The notes: generated by a model not told the origin, from the sequence alone. A stretch of 64,000 nt of DNA from an uncultured Pelagibacteraceae bacterium (GCA_902562875.1 CACEVB010000004.1:47013-111012); one strand, 5' to 3'; positions 39,308 to 50,249 are shown, numbered from the stretch's first letter. Numbers and translations are program-made.

Positions 39308-40176
39308 TGAAAATAAAAATATTAATTCCAATTTATAACGACTGGCAATCTGTTGATAAAGTAATTAATAAAATTGATAATTTAGTAAAAGAAATAAATC
39401 ATGAATTTTCGATATTTGTAATTAACGATGGTTCAACAGAAAATAAGCCAGATAGTTTTGGATATTCAGAAAACTTACACTTTTTAAAAATATTAAATAT
39501 TAAAAATAATATAGGTCATGCAAGATGTATAGCAACAGGATTAAAGTATATATTTCAAAACGAAGAATTTGATTATGTCATACCTATGGATGGGGATGGG
39601 GAAGATAGACCTGAGGAAATTAAAATATTTATAGATAACCTTAATTATAATCCAGATACCCCAATTGTGGGCGAGAGAGTAAAAAGATCCGAGGGAATAT
39701 TTTTTAAATTTAGTTACATTATCCACAAACTAATTACATTTGTATTTACCGGTAAATCGATAAAGTTTGGAAATTATACTCTCTTGCCGAAAAAAACCGT
39801 TAAAAAACTTATAAATGAAAAAGCTACCTGGAGTAGTTTTTCTGGGGCTTTATCTAAATTGGAAAATAATTTAGCAACAATTCCATCAGAAAGGGGTGAG
39901 AGATATTTTGGACCTTCTAAAATGAACTTTTTAAGTTTGGTTAAACATTCTTTGTCTATTATTGCTGTTTTTAAAGCGAGCGTAATTTTAAGATCAATAG
40001 CATTCTATGCAATTTACTTAATATTAATTTCTAATAATCTCAGTGTTATTACATGCATCCCATTAGCTCTTATTGTTATATTTGGTATTTTGATTGTTAA
40101 AATTTCTGGAAGGGAAAATATTGAGGAATTTAATAGTTGCCTCAATAATGTTGATAATATTGATAGTGTTAAATAG
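39307..40176 (+). CDS. Family 2 glycosyltransferase, DPM1/GtrB-like with C-terminal TM segments
   Basis: 'ILIPIYNDWQSVDKVINKI', 'VINDGSTENK', 'VIPMDGDGEDRPEEI'. Confidence 0.87.
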   Translation: MKIKILIPIYNDWQSVDKVINKIDNLVKEINHEFSIFVINDGSTENKPDSFGYSENLHFLKILNIKNNIGHARCIATGLKYIFQNEEFDYVIPMDGDGEDRPEEIKIFIDNLNYNPDTPIVGERVKRSEGIFFKFSYIIHKLITFVFTGKSIKFGNYTLLPKKTVKKLINEKATWSSFSGALSKLENNLATIPSERGERYFGPSKMNFLSLVKHSLSIIAVFKASVILRSIAFYAIYLILISNNLSVITCIPLALIVIFGILIVKISGRENIEEFNSCLNNVDNIDSVK

Positions 40177-41458
40177 CTCTTATCGTTGGTATGCAGTAAA
40201 AGTCTGCTGTATCGATCTTTGAGGAATGCTCTCTTCTCATAAACCATTTCTTTTGAATTCCTGCGCTGGCTATACTCAACGTACGTCTTCCAAATCTAAA
40301 ATTGGTTTTATCTATTGATCTCATTAACTTGTTAATTTTTTCATCCTTTTCTGATGCAAATAAATTCTCTTTACTATTTTCATCTGATAACCCACTAAAC
40401 ATTACACCGGCCTTTTGATATTTATAACCATTTATATAAATACTCTCTAAAATAGTAATTGCTGTTTTTACCGTTTCAATACTGTTATTTGTTGCAATTG
40501 GAAAATCAATAGTTTTAGAATTTGAATAGTATCCAAAATTTCTTTGAAAAGGACTTGTTCTAACAAAAACGGTTAAAGCTTTTGCAACTAAATTTTCACT
40601 CCTGAGTTTTTCAGAGGCGTTTAAACAATAGCTTGCTACTGCCTCCTTCAACTCTTGAAAATTTTCAACTCTTTTTCCAAAAGAACGTGATACTACACAG
40701 CTTTTTCTTTTTGAAGTCGTCTTTTCAAGCTCAATACAAGGTACTCCTCTTAACTCCATTGCAGTCCTTGAGCTCAAAACATTTGAACTTTTTTTTATCC
40801 AAGTGTTTGATTTATTTTTAAGTTGTTTTGCATTATATATTCCATTTTTTTGATAAAACTTTGTAAGCTGTCTTCCCACACCCCAAACATCATTAATCTC
40901 GACTTTTTCTAAAATTGGATCAAGATTTTCAATTCCTATTAAACTGGTAACACCTACTTTAGTTCTTTTCGCAATATGATTTGCAACTTTGCTTAAAGTT
41001 TTAGTTTTAGCTATTCCAATACTTGTTGGAATACCAGTCCACTTTAGAACGGTAGATCTAATTTCTTTTCCAACTTCCTCCACTTCTCTGTCTGAAAAAT
41101 TTGATAGATCCATAAAAGCTTCATCAATAGAATAAATCTCAATATCAGAATTAAATCTTTTCAAGGTCCGCATCACCCTTCTTGATAAGTCACCGTACAA
41201 AGAGTAGTTTGAAGAGAACACATTTACATTATTTTTAATAATAATATCTTTTGCTTTAAAGTAAGGTTCTCCCATTTTTATACCTAAAGCTTTAGCTTCA
41301 TTAGATCTTGAAATAATGCACCCGTCATTATTTGATAGAACTACAACGGGTTTTCTTCTTATCTTAGGATTAAATAATCTTTCACAAGATACATAAAAAG
41401 AATTACAATCTACTAATCCTATTTTTTTAGTATACTGAGTGGATGACATAGGTAACAA
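40169..41458 (-). CDS. umuC: DNA polymerase V catalytic subunit UmuC (Y family)
   Basis: 'GLVDCNSFYVSCERLFNPKIRRKPVVVLSNNDGCIISRSNEAKALGI', 'YSIDEAFMDLS'. Confidence 0.95.
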   Translation of the reverse strand: MLPMSSTQYTKKIGLVDCNSFYVSCERLFNPKIRRKPVVVLSNNDGCIISRSNEAKALGIKMGEPYFKAKDIIIKNNVNVFSSNYSLYGDLSRRVMRTLKRFNSDIEIYSIDEAFMDLSNFSDREVEEVGKEIRSTVLKWTGIPTSIGIAKTKTLSKVANHIAKRTKVGVTSLIGIENLDPILEKVEINDVWGVGRQLTKFYQKNGIYNAKQLKNKSNTWIKKSSNVLSSRTAMELRGVPCIELEKTTSKRKSCVVSRSFGKRVENFQELKEAVASYCLNASEKLRSENLVAKALTVFVRTSPFQRNFGYYSNSKTIDFPIATNNSIETVKTAITILESIYINGYKYQKAGVMFSGLSDENSKENLFASEKDEKINKLMRSIDKTNFRFGRRTLSIASAGIQKKWFMRREHSSKIDTADFYCIPTIRAI

Positions 41459-41822
41459 CTCCCCAAATAAATATATCTTCTTCTTCGTTAATTAAAATAC
41501 GATCTTCAAATTTTTTAGAACCAGAGGTTAAAAACTTTTTATCTCTTTCCTGTACAAAAGTTTTTACTACAAGTTCATCATGAACGTTCGCAATTACAGT
41601 TGAAAAATTTCTCGGATTTAAGCTTTTATCGACAACTAGTATATCCCCATCATTAATACCGACATCGGTCATTGATCTTCCTTGAACTCTAATTACAAAA
41701 GTTGCTGGCACGTTTTTTATTAGATGAACGTTAAGATCTATGTCTTCCTCAATATAATCAGTTGCCGGAGACGGGAAACCAGCACCAGCTTTGTGTAAAT
41801 AATAAGGTATAGTAAGCTTCAT
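41427..41822 (-). CDS. umuD: UmuD-like S24 self-cleaving protein
   Basis: 'AGAGFPSPATDYIEEDIDLN' cleavage region, 'VQGRSMTDVGINDGDILVVD' (Ser), 'VVKTF' (Lys). Confidence 0.93.
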   Translation of the reverse strand: MKLTIPYYLHKAGAGFPSPATDYIEEDIDLNVHLIKNVPATFVIRVQGRSMTDVGINDGDILVVDKSLNPRNFSTVIANVHDELVVKTFVQERDKKFLTSGSKKFEDRILINEEEDIFIWGVVTYVIHSVY

Positions 41823-41826
41823 AAGT

Positions 41827-41841
41827 GTTCTTGTTTTGTTC
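41827..41841 (-). promoter_or_regulatory. Putative LexA/SOS box of the alphaproteobacterial type, upstream of umuD
   Basis: Perfect GTTC-N7-GTTC (on - strand GAACAAAACAAGAAC), 4 nt between it and the umuD start codon. Confidence 0.72.
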
Positions 41842-42017
41842 TATTTGTAACTTAATTATTCAATAGTGTCAATCAGGTTGTATTTTGAGTCTAGAATTGA
41901 ATCAAAAGTGAATCAAAACGTGAACATTAAAACAAGATTTAGTGTGCTTGTGGATAACTTTAACCAGTAGTAGTTTATAAATCTTATTAAAAATAAAAAT
42001 AAATATAAAAAATTTAT

Positions 42018-42389
42018 ATGAAAAAGGTATCGTGTCATTGCGGGAAGGTTAAATTACAAATCAAAGTAGACGATCTTGGAAAACTACAACGTTGTAACTG
42101 TTCAATTTGTAAAAAAAAAGGTTCTATAATGGCGGCGGTAGATTTAAATGATTTACAAATTTTAGAGGGCAAAGAAAATTTATCTATGTACCAATTTAAC
42201 ACCAAGGTTGCAAAGCACTACTTTTGTAAAATTTGTGGAATATATACACATCATCAAAGAAGAAGTAATCCAAATGAATTTGCTGTAAATGTTGGATGCA
42301 TAGACGAAATAGATCCATATGAATATTTTAATTTAAAAGTAGAAAACAATGATGGAAATAATCATATATTAGATAGAATAAAAAAATGA
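42018..42389 (+). CDS. GFA / CENP-V domain protein (glutathione-dependent formaldehyde-activating-like), copy 1
   Basis: 'CHCGKVKLQI', 'RCNCSICKKKG', 'YFCKICGIYTHH' zinc ligands. Confidence 0.9.
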   Translation: MKKVSCHCGKVKLQIKVDDLGKLQRCNCSICKKKGSIMAAVDLNDLQILEGKENLSMYQFNTKVAKHYFCKICGIYTHHQRRSNPNEFAVNVGCIDEIDPYEYFNLKVENNDGNNHILDRIKK

Positions 42390-42757
42390 AAAAAAAATTA
42401 ACTTGTCATTGTGGTGGTGTAGAAGCAGAAGTAAAAATTCCGGAAACAGGAATTAAAAAACTAATGAGATGCAATTGCACTTTGTGTAAAAGAAAAGGTT
42501 ATATAATTGGAGTTTTAGGAGAAAATGATTTTACATTGATAAAAGGAAAAGAATTACTAAAACTTTACCAGTATTATACTAATACAGCAAAACATTTTTT
42601 TTGTTCGGTTTGTGGAATTCATACTCATAATAATCCAAGAATTAATCCAAAAATTTTCGGAGTAAATGTCGCTTGCATTGAGGAAATAGATCCATTTAAA
42701 TTGGAAAATGTAGGTTTAAATGACGGTCAAAATCATCCTTTAGATAAAAAAAAATAA
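42386..42757 (+). CDS. GFA / CENP-V domain protein, copy 2 (tandem paralog)
   Basis: 'CHCGGVEAEV', 'RCNCTLCKRKG', 'FFCSVCGIHTHNNPR'; overlaps copy 1 by 4 nt. Confidence 0.9.
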   Translation: MKKKLTCHCGGVEAEVKIPETGIKKLMRCNCTLCKRKGYIIGVLGENDFTLIKGKELLKLYQYYTNTAKHFFCSVCGIHTHNNPRINPKIFGVNVACIEEIDPFKLENVGLNDGQNHPLDKKK

Positions 42758-42758
42758 A

Positions 42759-43682
42759 ATGAAAATTTATAATGAGTGCTACAATGTAGTAAAAAAAAAA
42801 TGTTTTAAATTCATCAAATCTCAAGAAACTAGCAAAGAAAAATTTAAAAATAAGGAGAAAATGATTAAGAGACATTTAATACCGGTTTCTTTCTGGATCT
42901 CAGAGAAATGTAAATCAAGACCTTATTTTATTGGACTTGCAGGCGGTCAAGGAACTGGCAAAACTACAATATCGTCAATTCTTAAAATTATATTAACTAA
43001 TTATTTTAAATTTAATGTATTTAAAATTTCAATAGATGATTTTTATAAAACAAGAAAAGACAGAATTAAATTATCTAAAAATATACACCAAATGCTCTTA
43101 ATAAGAGGTGTTCCAGGAACGCACGATATTAAAATGATGTTAGATTTTTTTAAAAATGCAAAAAAGAAGAAATTTAAAAAAACGAAATTACCTTTATTTG
43201 ACAAATCAATAGACGACAGACTTCCAAAATATAAATGGTATGAAATAAAAAAAAGACCAGATGTCATAATACTTGAAGGGTGGTGTGTTGGGGCTAAAGC
43301 TCAAAGAAATCAAAAGTTAATTAAACCATTCAATAGTATGGAAAAAACGATGGATAAACAATTAAAATGGAGAAAATTTGTTAATTATAATCTACAAACA
43401 TCTTATAAAAAATTATTTAAACAGTTAGATACTTTACTTTATTTAAAAGCTAGCAGTTTTGGTCAACTCAGAAAATGGAGATTAAAGCAGGAAAAAAAGT
43501 TGAAAATACAAACTAAAAATAAAAAAAACCTCAAAATTATGGATAAAAAAGACGTGATAAGCTTTATGCAAACTTATCAGAGAATAACAGATAATATGTT
43601 TAAAAATGCACCAAAATATGCGTCAATAATAATGAATTTAAATAGTAGTCATCAAATCAAATCTGTTATCTATAAAAAATGA
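42759..43682 (+). CDS. D-glycerate 3-kinase-like P-loop kinase
   Basis: 'FIGLAGGQGTGKTTISSIL', 'SIDDFYKTRKDR', 'RGVPGTHDIKMM', 'VIILEGWCVGAKAQ'. Confidence 0.87.
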   Translation: MKIYNECYNVVKKKCFKFIKSQETSKEKFKNKEKMIKRHLIPVSFWISEKCKSRPYFIGLAGGQGTGKTTISSILKIILTNYFKFNVFKISIDDFYKTRKDRIKLSKNIHQMLLIRGVPGTHDIKMMLDFFKNAKKKKFKKTKLPLFDKSIDDRLPKYKWYEIKKRPDVIILEGWCVGAKAQRNQKLIKPFNSMEKTMDKQLKWRKFVNYNLQTSYKKLFKQLDTLLYLKASSFGQLRKWRLKQEKKLKIQTKNKKNLKIMDKKDVISFMQTYQRITDNMFKNAPKYASIIMNLNSSHQIKSVIYKK

Positions 43683-44971
43683 AGTTTTTAATAACAATTA
43701 TTTTTATTTTTATTTTTAATATTAACTATGCTTTAAGTGATATTTTATATGATGCATTAAAAATTACTTATAAAAATAATAAAGAGCTAAATGCAGAACG
43801 AGAAAATGTTAATATAGCTGAACAAGATCTTAAAATTTCCAAAGGTAATTACTTACCAACAGGCACAATTACTGGTTCAAAAAGCAAGCAAGATACTAAC
43901 AAACTAACAAATCAAAGTGGGGGAGATGCCTCAACTGACGATGTTGACCCAGTTAATACAACAATTAAAATTGAGCAAACGTTAATAGATTTTGGAAGAA
44001 ACGCCGAACTTAAAAAAAATCAATTAGGATTAAATCTTGCAAAAGAAAAATTAAAAAAAGCAGAGCAAGAAACTTTCTACAAAGCTATTGAGGCTTATTC
44101 AAATTTGATAGCATCTGTTGAAAAAGTTAAAATAAACAGGCAAAATTTAAATTTGCTTATACGTCAAGTAGAAAACGACAAGACTAGGCTAGAAATTGGG
44201 CAAATAACACTTTCAGATTTATCACAATCAGAATCTTCTTTAGCGGGAGCTGAGGCAAAAAACATAAAAGCTATTAATGACTTAACTACTAGTAAATTAA
44301 ATTACGAAAATGTCATCGGAAAAATTAATAATGTAGATGATTTAACTAAATCATTAAATCCTATATCGCCACTTCCCAAATCATTAAAAGAGGCAATCGA
44401 ATTATCAAATAATAATAATCCAGACATCAAAATTGCGAAGATTGAATATGAACAATCAGAAAAAGATATAAAAATAGCCAAATCAGACCTATCGCCAACC
44501 GCGACTTTGTCTATAGAAAGATCTAATACCGAAGATTTTAGCTCTACAATTGATGAAAAAGAACAAGATACAATTAAAGCAACTATTACATGGCCATTTT
44601 TTTCAGGTGGAAAAAATTTAGCTAATGTGAATAAAAATCAAAGTGAAAAAATAAAAAAAAGATTGTTGTTAGATAATACAATTAAATCAAGTGAAACAAA
44701 TGTAGCCAGTGCTTGGTCAAACTATCAATCTTCAGAGAGTATTTTGACATCCATAAGAGCCCAAGTTAATGCTGCTGAGATTGCAAACGAGGGTATTACT
44801 CAGGAATATCAAAGAGGATCCAGAAGTACTTTAGACTTCATTCAGTCTACAGCAATTTTATTAGATGCAAGAATCTCTTTAGCTAATTCTGAACGAGACT
44901 TTATTCTAGCCCAAAATAATCTTTTAAAATCAGTTGGTCTTTTAAATAGTGACTACTTAAAAATCAAATAA
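43679..44971 (+). CDS. tolC: TolC-family outer membrane efflux protein
   Basis: Two outer-membrane-efflux repeats; 'ERENVNIAEQDLKISKGNYLPTG', 'ANEGITQEYQRGSRSTLDFIQSTAILLDARISLANSERDFILAQNNLLKSVG'. Confidence 0.92.
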   Translation: MKFLITIIFIFIFNINYALSDILYDALKITYKNNKELNAERENVNIAEQDLKISKGNYLPTGTITGSKSKQDTNKLTNQSGGDASTDDVDPVNTTIKIEQTLIDFGRNAELKKNQLGLNLAKEKLKKAEQETFYKAIEAYSNLIASVEKVKINRQNLNLLIRQVENDKTRLEIGQITLSDLSQSESSLAGAEAKNIKAINDLTTSKLNYENVIGKINNVDDLTKSLNPISPLPKSLKEAIELSNNNNPDIKIAKIEYEQSEKDIKIAKSDLSPTATLSIERSNTEDFSSTIDEKEQDTIKATITWPFFSGGKNLANVNKNQSEKIKKRLLLDNTIKSSETNVASAWSNYQSSESILTSIRAQVNAAEIANEGITQEYQRGSRSTLDFIQSTAILLDARISLANSERDFILAQNNLLKSVGLLNSDYLKIK

Positions 44972-45012
44972 ATCAGGTCTTTTTGAGTGTTGAAGATTTT
45001 TATTGCAAATGA

Positions 45013-45027
45013 GAACAAAAGTAGTAC
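45013..45027 (+). promoter_or_regulatory. Putative LexA/SOS box upstream of recA
   Basis: GAACAAAAGTAGTAC: GAAC-N7-GTAC, 12/15 identical to the umuD box read on its coding strand. Confidence 0.55.
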
Positions 45028-45077
45028 ATAATAATTTATGATTCGAATGTTAATAAATTACAAAAAAGAGGCATAAA

Positions 45078-46205
45078 ATGACTAAAAATAACTTAAAAGT
45101 GGTGAAATCCGCAAAAGATAAAGATTTGGAAAATAAAGAAAAAAATAAAGCGTTAGACGCAGCTATAAGCCAAATAACCGATACCTTTGGAAAAGGTTCA
45201 GTAATGAAGCTTGGTCAACAAAAGGCAATGGATGTTGAGTCTATTTCAACAGGTTCATTAAGCTTAGACCTTGCTCTTGGAATAGGTGGTCTCCCAAAAG
45301 GAAGAATTGTTGAAATTTATGGACCAGAGTCTTCTGGAAAAACAACATTAGCTTTACAAGTTTTAGCTGAAGCTCAAAAAGCAGGTGGAACATGTGCATT
45401 TATAGATGCAGAGCATGCATTAGATCCAATTTACGCAAAAAAATTAGGAGTTGATACAGACTCATTATTAATTTCTCAACCTGATACTGGTGAGCAAGCT
45501 TTAGAAATTACTGATACATTAATTAAATCTGGCTCATTATCAGTTTTAGTTGTCGATTCAGTTGCAGCATTAACACCTAGAGCTGAAATTGAAGGGGATA
45601 TGGGAGACCATCATGTTGGTCTTCAGGCAAGATTAATGTCACAAGCATTAAGAAAATTAACAGGTTCTATTTCAAGAACGAACACAATGGTAATTTTCAT
45701 TAATCAAATTAGAATGAAAATTGGTGTAATGTTTGGAAGTCCAGAAACTACATCAGGTGGTAACTCACTTAAATTTTATTCTTCAGTTAGAATGGATATT
45801 AGAAGAATTGGTGCAATTAAAGATAAAGAGCAAATAATTGGAAATAGCACCAGAGTTAAAGTAGTAAAAAATAAAGTTGCTCCACCATTTAAAGTTGTTG
45901 AGTTTGATCTAATGTATGGAAAAGGAATTAGCAAAACGGGCGAATTAATTGATCTTGGTGCCAAAGCAGATATAGTTGAAAAATCAGGAGCGTGGTACGC
46001 ATACAAAGGTGAAAAAATTGGTCAAGGTAAAGAAAATGCAAAACTTTACTTAGAACAAAATCCTAAAGCAGCTGCTGAAATTGAGATGGCAATTAGAGAA
46101 AAAGCTGGCTTGATTTCTAAGAAAATAGAGGGAAATCCCATTGAAAAGGAAAAAGTTGAGGCTGCAGAAGCTGCAACAGAGGAAGTACCCGAAAAAAAGA
46201 ATTAG
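45078..46205 (+). CDS. recA: Recombinase RecA
   Basis: '[18 protein letters not shown]', '[31 protein letters not shown]'. Confidence 0.98.
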   Translation: MTKNNLKVVKSAKDKDLENKEKNKALDAAISQITDTFGKGSVMKLGQQKAMDVESISTGSLSLDLALGIGGLPKGRIVEIYGPESSGKTTLALQVLAEAQKAGGTCAFIDAEHALDPIYAKKLGVDTDSLLISQPDTGEQALEITDTLIKSGSLSVLVVDSVAALTPRAEIEGDMGDHHVGLQARLMSQALRKLTGSISRTNTMVIFINQIRMKIGVMFGSPETTSGGNSLKFYSSVRMDIRRIGAIKDKEQIIGNSTRVKVVKNKVAPPFKVVEFDLMYGKGISKTGELIDLGAKADIVEKSGAWYAYKGEKIGQGKENAKLYLEQNPKAAAEIEMAIREKAGLISKKIEGNPIEKEKVEAAEAATEEVPEKKN

Positions 46206-46229
46206 CATAAATCTTTTAGCATTGAAAAG

Positions 46230-46257
46230 GGCGCCTTATTTAGGCGCCTTTTTTTTT
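46230..46257 (+). terminator. Rho-independent terminator downstream of recA
   Basis: GGCGCCT-TATTT-AGGCGCC followed by a T-tract. Confidence 0.92.
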
Positions 46258-46300
46258 AATTAGAATTTACTTACAGTAAAAAAACGGTATTTTAAATGAA

Positions 46301-48967
46301 ATGCCAAATAATACATTAAACGATATAAGAAAAACATTCCTTAAATACTTTAATAAAAATGGTCACGAAATAGTTGGATCAAGTAATTTAGTACCGAACA
46401 ACGATCCTACATTAATGTTTGCTAACTCAGGAATGGTTCAATTTAAAAACGTATTTACAGGACTAGAGAAAAGAAATTATCAAAGAGCGACCACTTCTCA
46501 AAAATGTGTAAGGGCAGGAGGAAAACATAACGACTTAGAAAATGTAGGTTACACTCCTAGGCATCATACGTTTTTTGAAATGTTAGGTAATTTTTCATTT
46601 GGAGATTATTTTAAAGAACGTGCAATTGAACTTGCATGGAATTTAATTACTAAAGATTTTGGAATTGATAAGAATAAGCTTTATTTTACAGTATTTAACG
46701 AGGATGATGAGGCCTTCAATTTGTGGAAGAAAATTAGCGGTTTTGGAAATGATAAAATAATTAAGATTTCTAACTCGGATAATTTTTGGTCTATGGGAGA
46801 AACAGGACCGTGTGGGCCTTGTTCAGAGATCTTTTACGATCACGGAGATCATTTATCTGGTGGCTTGCCTGGTACCAAAGATCAAGATGGAGATAGATAT
46901 ATAGAAATCTGGAATTTAGTTTTTATGCAATTTGAACAAATTTCAAAAGATAAAAGAATTAATTTACCAAAACCCTCTGTTGATACTGGAATGGGTTTAG
47001 AGAGAATTACTGCTTTATTACAAGGCACGCATGACAATTATAAAAGTGATCATTTTAAAAAATTAATTGAATCGATATCAGATACAGTAAAAGTAAAAGC
47101 TGATGAAAATAACATTGCAAGTTTTAGAGTGATTGCAGATCATCTAAGAGCGAGCTCGTTTTTATTAGCTGAAGGTGTATTACCATCTAATGAAGGGAGA
47201 GGCTATGTTCTAAGAAGAATTATGAGAAGAGGTATGAGACACTCACATTTGTTAGGCTCGAAAGATCCAGTGTTTCACAATATTTTTAAAAGTTTATTAG
47301 ATGAAATGGCAGATAGTTATCCTGAATTAGATAGAGCTCAATCATTAATTAAAGAAACTTTAAAAATGGAAGAAGAAAAATTTTTAGTTTTACTTGAAAG
47401 AGGCATGAAAATTTTAGATGAAGAGATATCCAAGATAGATAAAGTCTTACCGGGTGAAGTAGCATTTAAATTATATGATACCTATGGTTTTCCATTAGAT
47501 TTAACTGAAGATATTCTTAAAAATAAATCTTTAAAAATTGATAACGATAAGTTTCAAAGTCTTATGCAAGAAAGTAAGAAACTTGCAAAAAAAAATTGGA
47601 AAGGATCTGGTGATGCTGCTGTTGATGAGATTTGGTTTGATATAAAAGATAAAGTCGGAGCTACTGAATTTCTAGGTTATGAAAAAATCCAATCAGAGGG
47701 AGTTATTTTAAAACTTATCAAAAATAATAATGAGGTTGATAGTCTAAAAACTGGTGAGAAAGGAATGATTGTTGTAAATCAAACACCTTTCTACGGTGAA
47801 TCTGGCGGTCAATTAGGAGATATTGGAAAAATAAACTCAGGTAATAATTCATTTACAGTCAATGATGTTCAAAAAAAATTAGGAAATCTATTTGTGCATT
47901 ATGGAGTAATGGATGGAGGAAGTTTGAAAGTTGGGGAAAATGTGGAATTAAAAATAGATAGCGACAGAAGAGAAAATATTAAAGCTTATCATTCAGCAAC
48001 TCATCTTTTACATGAATCTTTAAGAAGAACTCTTGGAAAACACGTTATGCAGAAAGGTTCATTAGTTGCTCCGGACAGATTACGTTTCGATTTTAGCCAT
48101 ATGAAACCGATATCAAATGATGAAATGCTGAAAATTGAGGTCATTGCAAATGAAATAGTTAATAAAAAATCGGATGTAATAACTAGAATTATGACGCCCG
48201 AGGAGGGTATAGAGCATGGTGCTCTTGCCTTATTTGGAGAGAAATATGGAGATGAGGTGAGAGTTGTTTTTATGGGAGATGAAGGTAATAAATATTTTTC
48301 AACTGAATTATGTGGTGGAACTCACGTTAAAAATACTGGAGATGTTGGAAAATTGAAGGTTATTAGCCAGACATCCATAGCTGCAGGGGTTAGAAGAATT
48401 GAGGCTTTAAGGGATAAACAATTAGAGGACTTCTTAAAAGATAAAGAAAAACAATCAAATTTATCAGCTCAAAAAGACGAGGAGACAATAGAAATGTTAA
48501 CTAAAGATATAATATCTTTTGGTGGTAAGCCAAATCTAGAAAACAAAAATCCTAAAGACTTAATTAAAGATTTAACAAGACAACTAGAGAAATTATCAAT
48601 AGGTAAAATTCTAAATGATAAATCAAAAAATATAATTAAAGATGAAACTATTAATAATATTAAAGTAAGATTTCAAAAAATTTCTGACTTACCCCCTAAA
48701 GAATTGAGAGGATTAGTTGATAACGGAAAAAAAGAAATAGGAGAGGGTTTAATAATTATTTTTGCGAATAAAGATGGCAAAGTGGGACTTGCAGTAGGAG
48801 TTACAAAAAAACTAACCTCAAAATATGATGCTGTAAAATTTGCAAAACTTGGATCAGAAGTAATTGGTGGCAAAGGTGGAGGTGGAAGACCAGATTTTGC
48901 TCAAGCAGGTGGTGTATCAGAAAATAAAATTGATGAAGCTTTTGAAAAATTAAAAGTTTTGATCTAA
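46301..48967 (+). CDS. alaS: Alanyl-tRNA synthetase
   Basis: '[40 protein letters not shown]', '[16 protein letters not shown]', 'ELCGGTHV'. Confidence 0.98.
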   Translation: MPNNTLNDIRKTFLKYFNKNGHEIVGSSNLVPNNDPTLMFANSGMVQFKNVFTGLEKRNYQRATTSQKCVRAGGKHNDLENVGYTPRHHTFFEMLGNFSFGDYFKERAIELAWNLITKDFGIDKNKLYFTVFNEDDEAFNLWKKISGFGNDKIIKISNSDNFWSMGETGPCGPCSEIFYDHGDHLSGGLPGTKDQDGDRYIEIWNLVFMQFEQISKDKRINLPKPSVDTGMGLERITALLQGTHDNYKSDHFKKLIESISDTVKVKADENNIASFRVIADHLRASSFLLAEGVLPSNEGRGYVLRRIMRRGMRHSHLLGSKDPVFHNIFKSLLDEMADSYPELDRAQSLIKETLKMEEEKFLVLLERGMKILDEEISKIDKVLPGEVAFKLYDTYGFPLDLTEDILKNKSLKIDNDKFQSLMQESKKLAKKNWKGSGDAAVDEIWFDIKDKVGATEFLGYEKIQSEGVILKLIKNNNEVDSLKTGEKGMIVVNQTPFYGESGGQLGDIGKINSGNNSFTVNDVQKKLGNLFVHYGVMDGGSLKVGENVELKIDSDRRENIKAYHSATHLLHESLRRTLGKHVMQKGSLVAPDRLRFDFSHMKPISNDEMLKIEVIANEIVNKKSDVITRIMTPEEGIEHGALALFGEKYGDEVRVVFMGDEGNKYFSTELCGGTHVKNTGDVGKLKVISQTSIAAGVRRIEALRDKQLEDFLKDKEKQSNLSAQKDEETIEMLTKDIISFGGKPNLENKNPKDLIKDLTRQLEKLSIGKILNDKSKNIIKDETINNIKVRFQKISDLPPKELRGLVDNGKKEIGEGLIIIFANKDGKVGLAVGVTKKLTSKYDAVKFAKLGSEVIGGKGGGGRPDFAQAGGVSENKIDEAFEKLKVLI

Positions 48968-50173
48968 TCTTTTTTTAAGATTGCTATCTATTACGTCCAA
49001 AAATTGATTAGTAGTTAAAAATTTCATATCTGATCCAACTAATATAGCTAAATCTTTTGTCATTGACCCGCTCTCGACTGTTTCAATACATGTTTTTTCC
49101 AAATTTTTAACAAATTTTTTTAAATCTTCGTTTTCGTCAAGTTTTGCACGGTGATATAAACCTCTGGCCCACGCGAAAATTGATGCAATAGGATTTGTTG
49201 AAGTTTCTTTTCCTTGTTGATGCATTCTATAATGTCTAGTGACGGTCCCATGAGCTGCCTCTGCCTCAATAGTCTTACCATCTGGGCTCATTAAAACACT
49301 AGACATTAATCCTAAAGAACCAAATCCTTGCGCAACCGTATCTGATTGAACATCACCGTCATAATTTTTACAAGCCCAAATATAATTCCCATTCCACTTC
49401 ATAGCACATGCTACCATGTCATCTATTAATCTATGCTCGTATGATATGCCTCTCTCTTTAAATTTATCTATGAATTCATTTTCATAAATTTCTTGGAAAA
49501 TATCTTTAAATCGTCCATCATATTTTTTTAAAATTGTATTTTTTGTAGACAAAAAAACTGGCCACCTTCTGTTCAATCCATAGTTCATACATGCTCTTGC
49601 GAAATCTTTTATAGATTGATCCAAGTTATACATCGACATTGCAACCCCTGGACCTGGAAAATTGAAAACTTCAAATTCTTTTTTTTCTTTTCCATCCTCA
49701 GATGTCCATTTTATTTCTAATTTTCCTTTACCTGGAACTTGGAAATCTGTTGCTCTATATTGATCTCCAAAAGCATGTCTACCAATACAAATTGGGTTTT
49801 CCCAGCTTGGTACTAATTTTGGAATATTTTTACATAATATTGGTTCTCTGAAAACTGTTCCTCCAAGGATATTTCTTATTGTTCCATTAGGAGATCTCCA
49901 CATTTTTTTTAGTTTGAATTCTTCAACTCTACCTTCATCAGGTGTAATAGTTGCACATTTTATTCCTACATTGTATTTTTTAATTGCATTTGCACAATCA
50001 ATTGTAATTTGGTCAGAAGTCTCGTCTCTACTCTTTATGCCTAAATCATAGTATTTTATATCTAGCTCTAAATAAGGCTTGATAAGTTTATTTTTAATAA
50101 ATTCCCAAATAACTCTGGTCATTTCATCACCATCTAGCTCTACAATAGGGTTTTTTACCTTAATTTTAGCCAT
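48950..50173 (-). CDS. icd: Isocitrate dehydrogenase (NADP+, dimeric eukaryote-like type)
   Basis: '[19 protein letters not shown]', '[39 protein letters not shown]'. Confidence 0.97.
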   Translation of the reverse strand: MAKIKVKNPIVELDGDEMTRVIWEFIKNKLIKPYLELDIKYYDLGIKSRDETSDQITIDCANAIKKYNVGIKCATITPDEGRVEEFKLKKMWRSPNGTIRNILGGTVFREPILCKNIPKLVPSWENPICIGRHAFGDQYRATDFQVPGKGKLEIKWTSEDGKEKKEFEVFNFPGPGVAMSMYNLDQSIKDFARACMNYGLNRRWPVFLSTKNTILKKYDGRFKDIFQEIYENEFIDKFKERGISYEHRLIDDMVACAMKWNGNYIWACKNYDGDVQSDTVAQGFGSLGLMSSVLMSPDGKTIEAEAAHGTVTRHYRMHQQGKETSTNPIASIFAWARGLYHRAKLDENEDLKKFVKNLEKTCIETVESGSMTKDLAILVGSDMKFLTTNQFLDVIDSNLKKRLDQNF

Positions 50174-50249
50174 ATTTATTTATATATCTTATTAATTGAA
50201 TTATAGAGTTTTATATACATATTAACGACAAATTAGCAAATGAAGGATT

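Noticed and set aside
41949-41957. Replication origin call from the perfect DnaA box
   Set aside because: One box only; by composition about one such 9-mer is expected by chance in this window. Kept only as part of the GANTC/repeat cluster observation.
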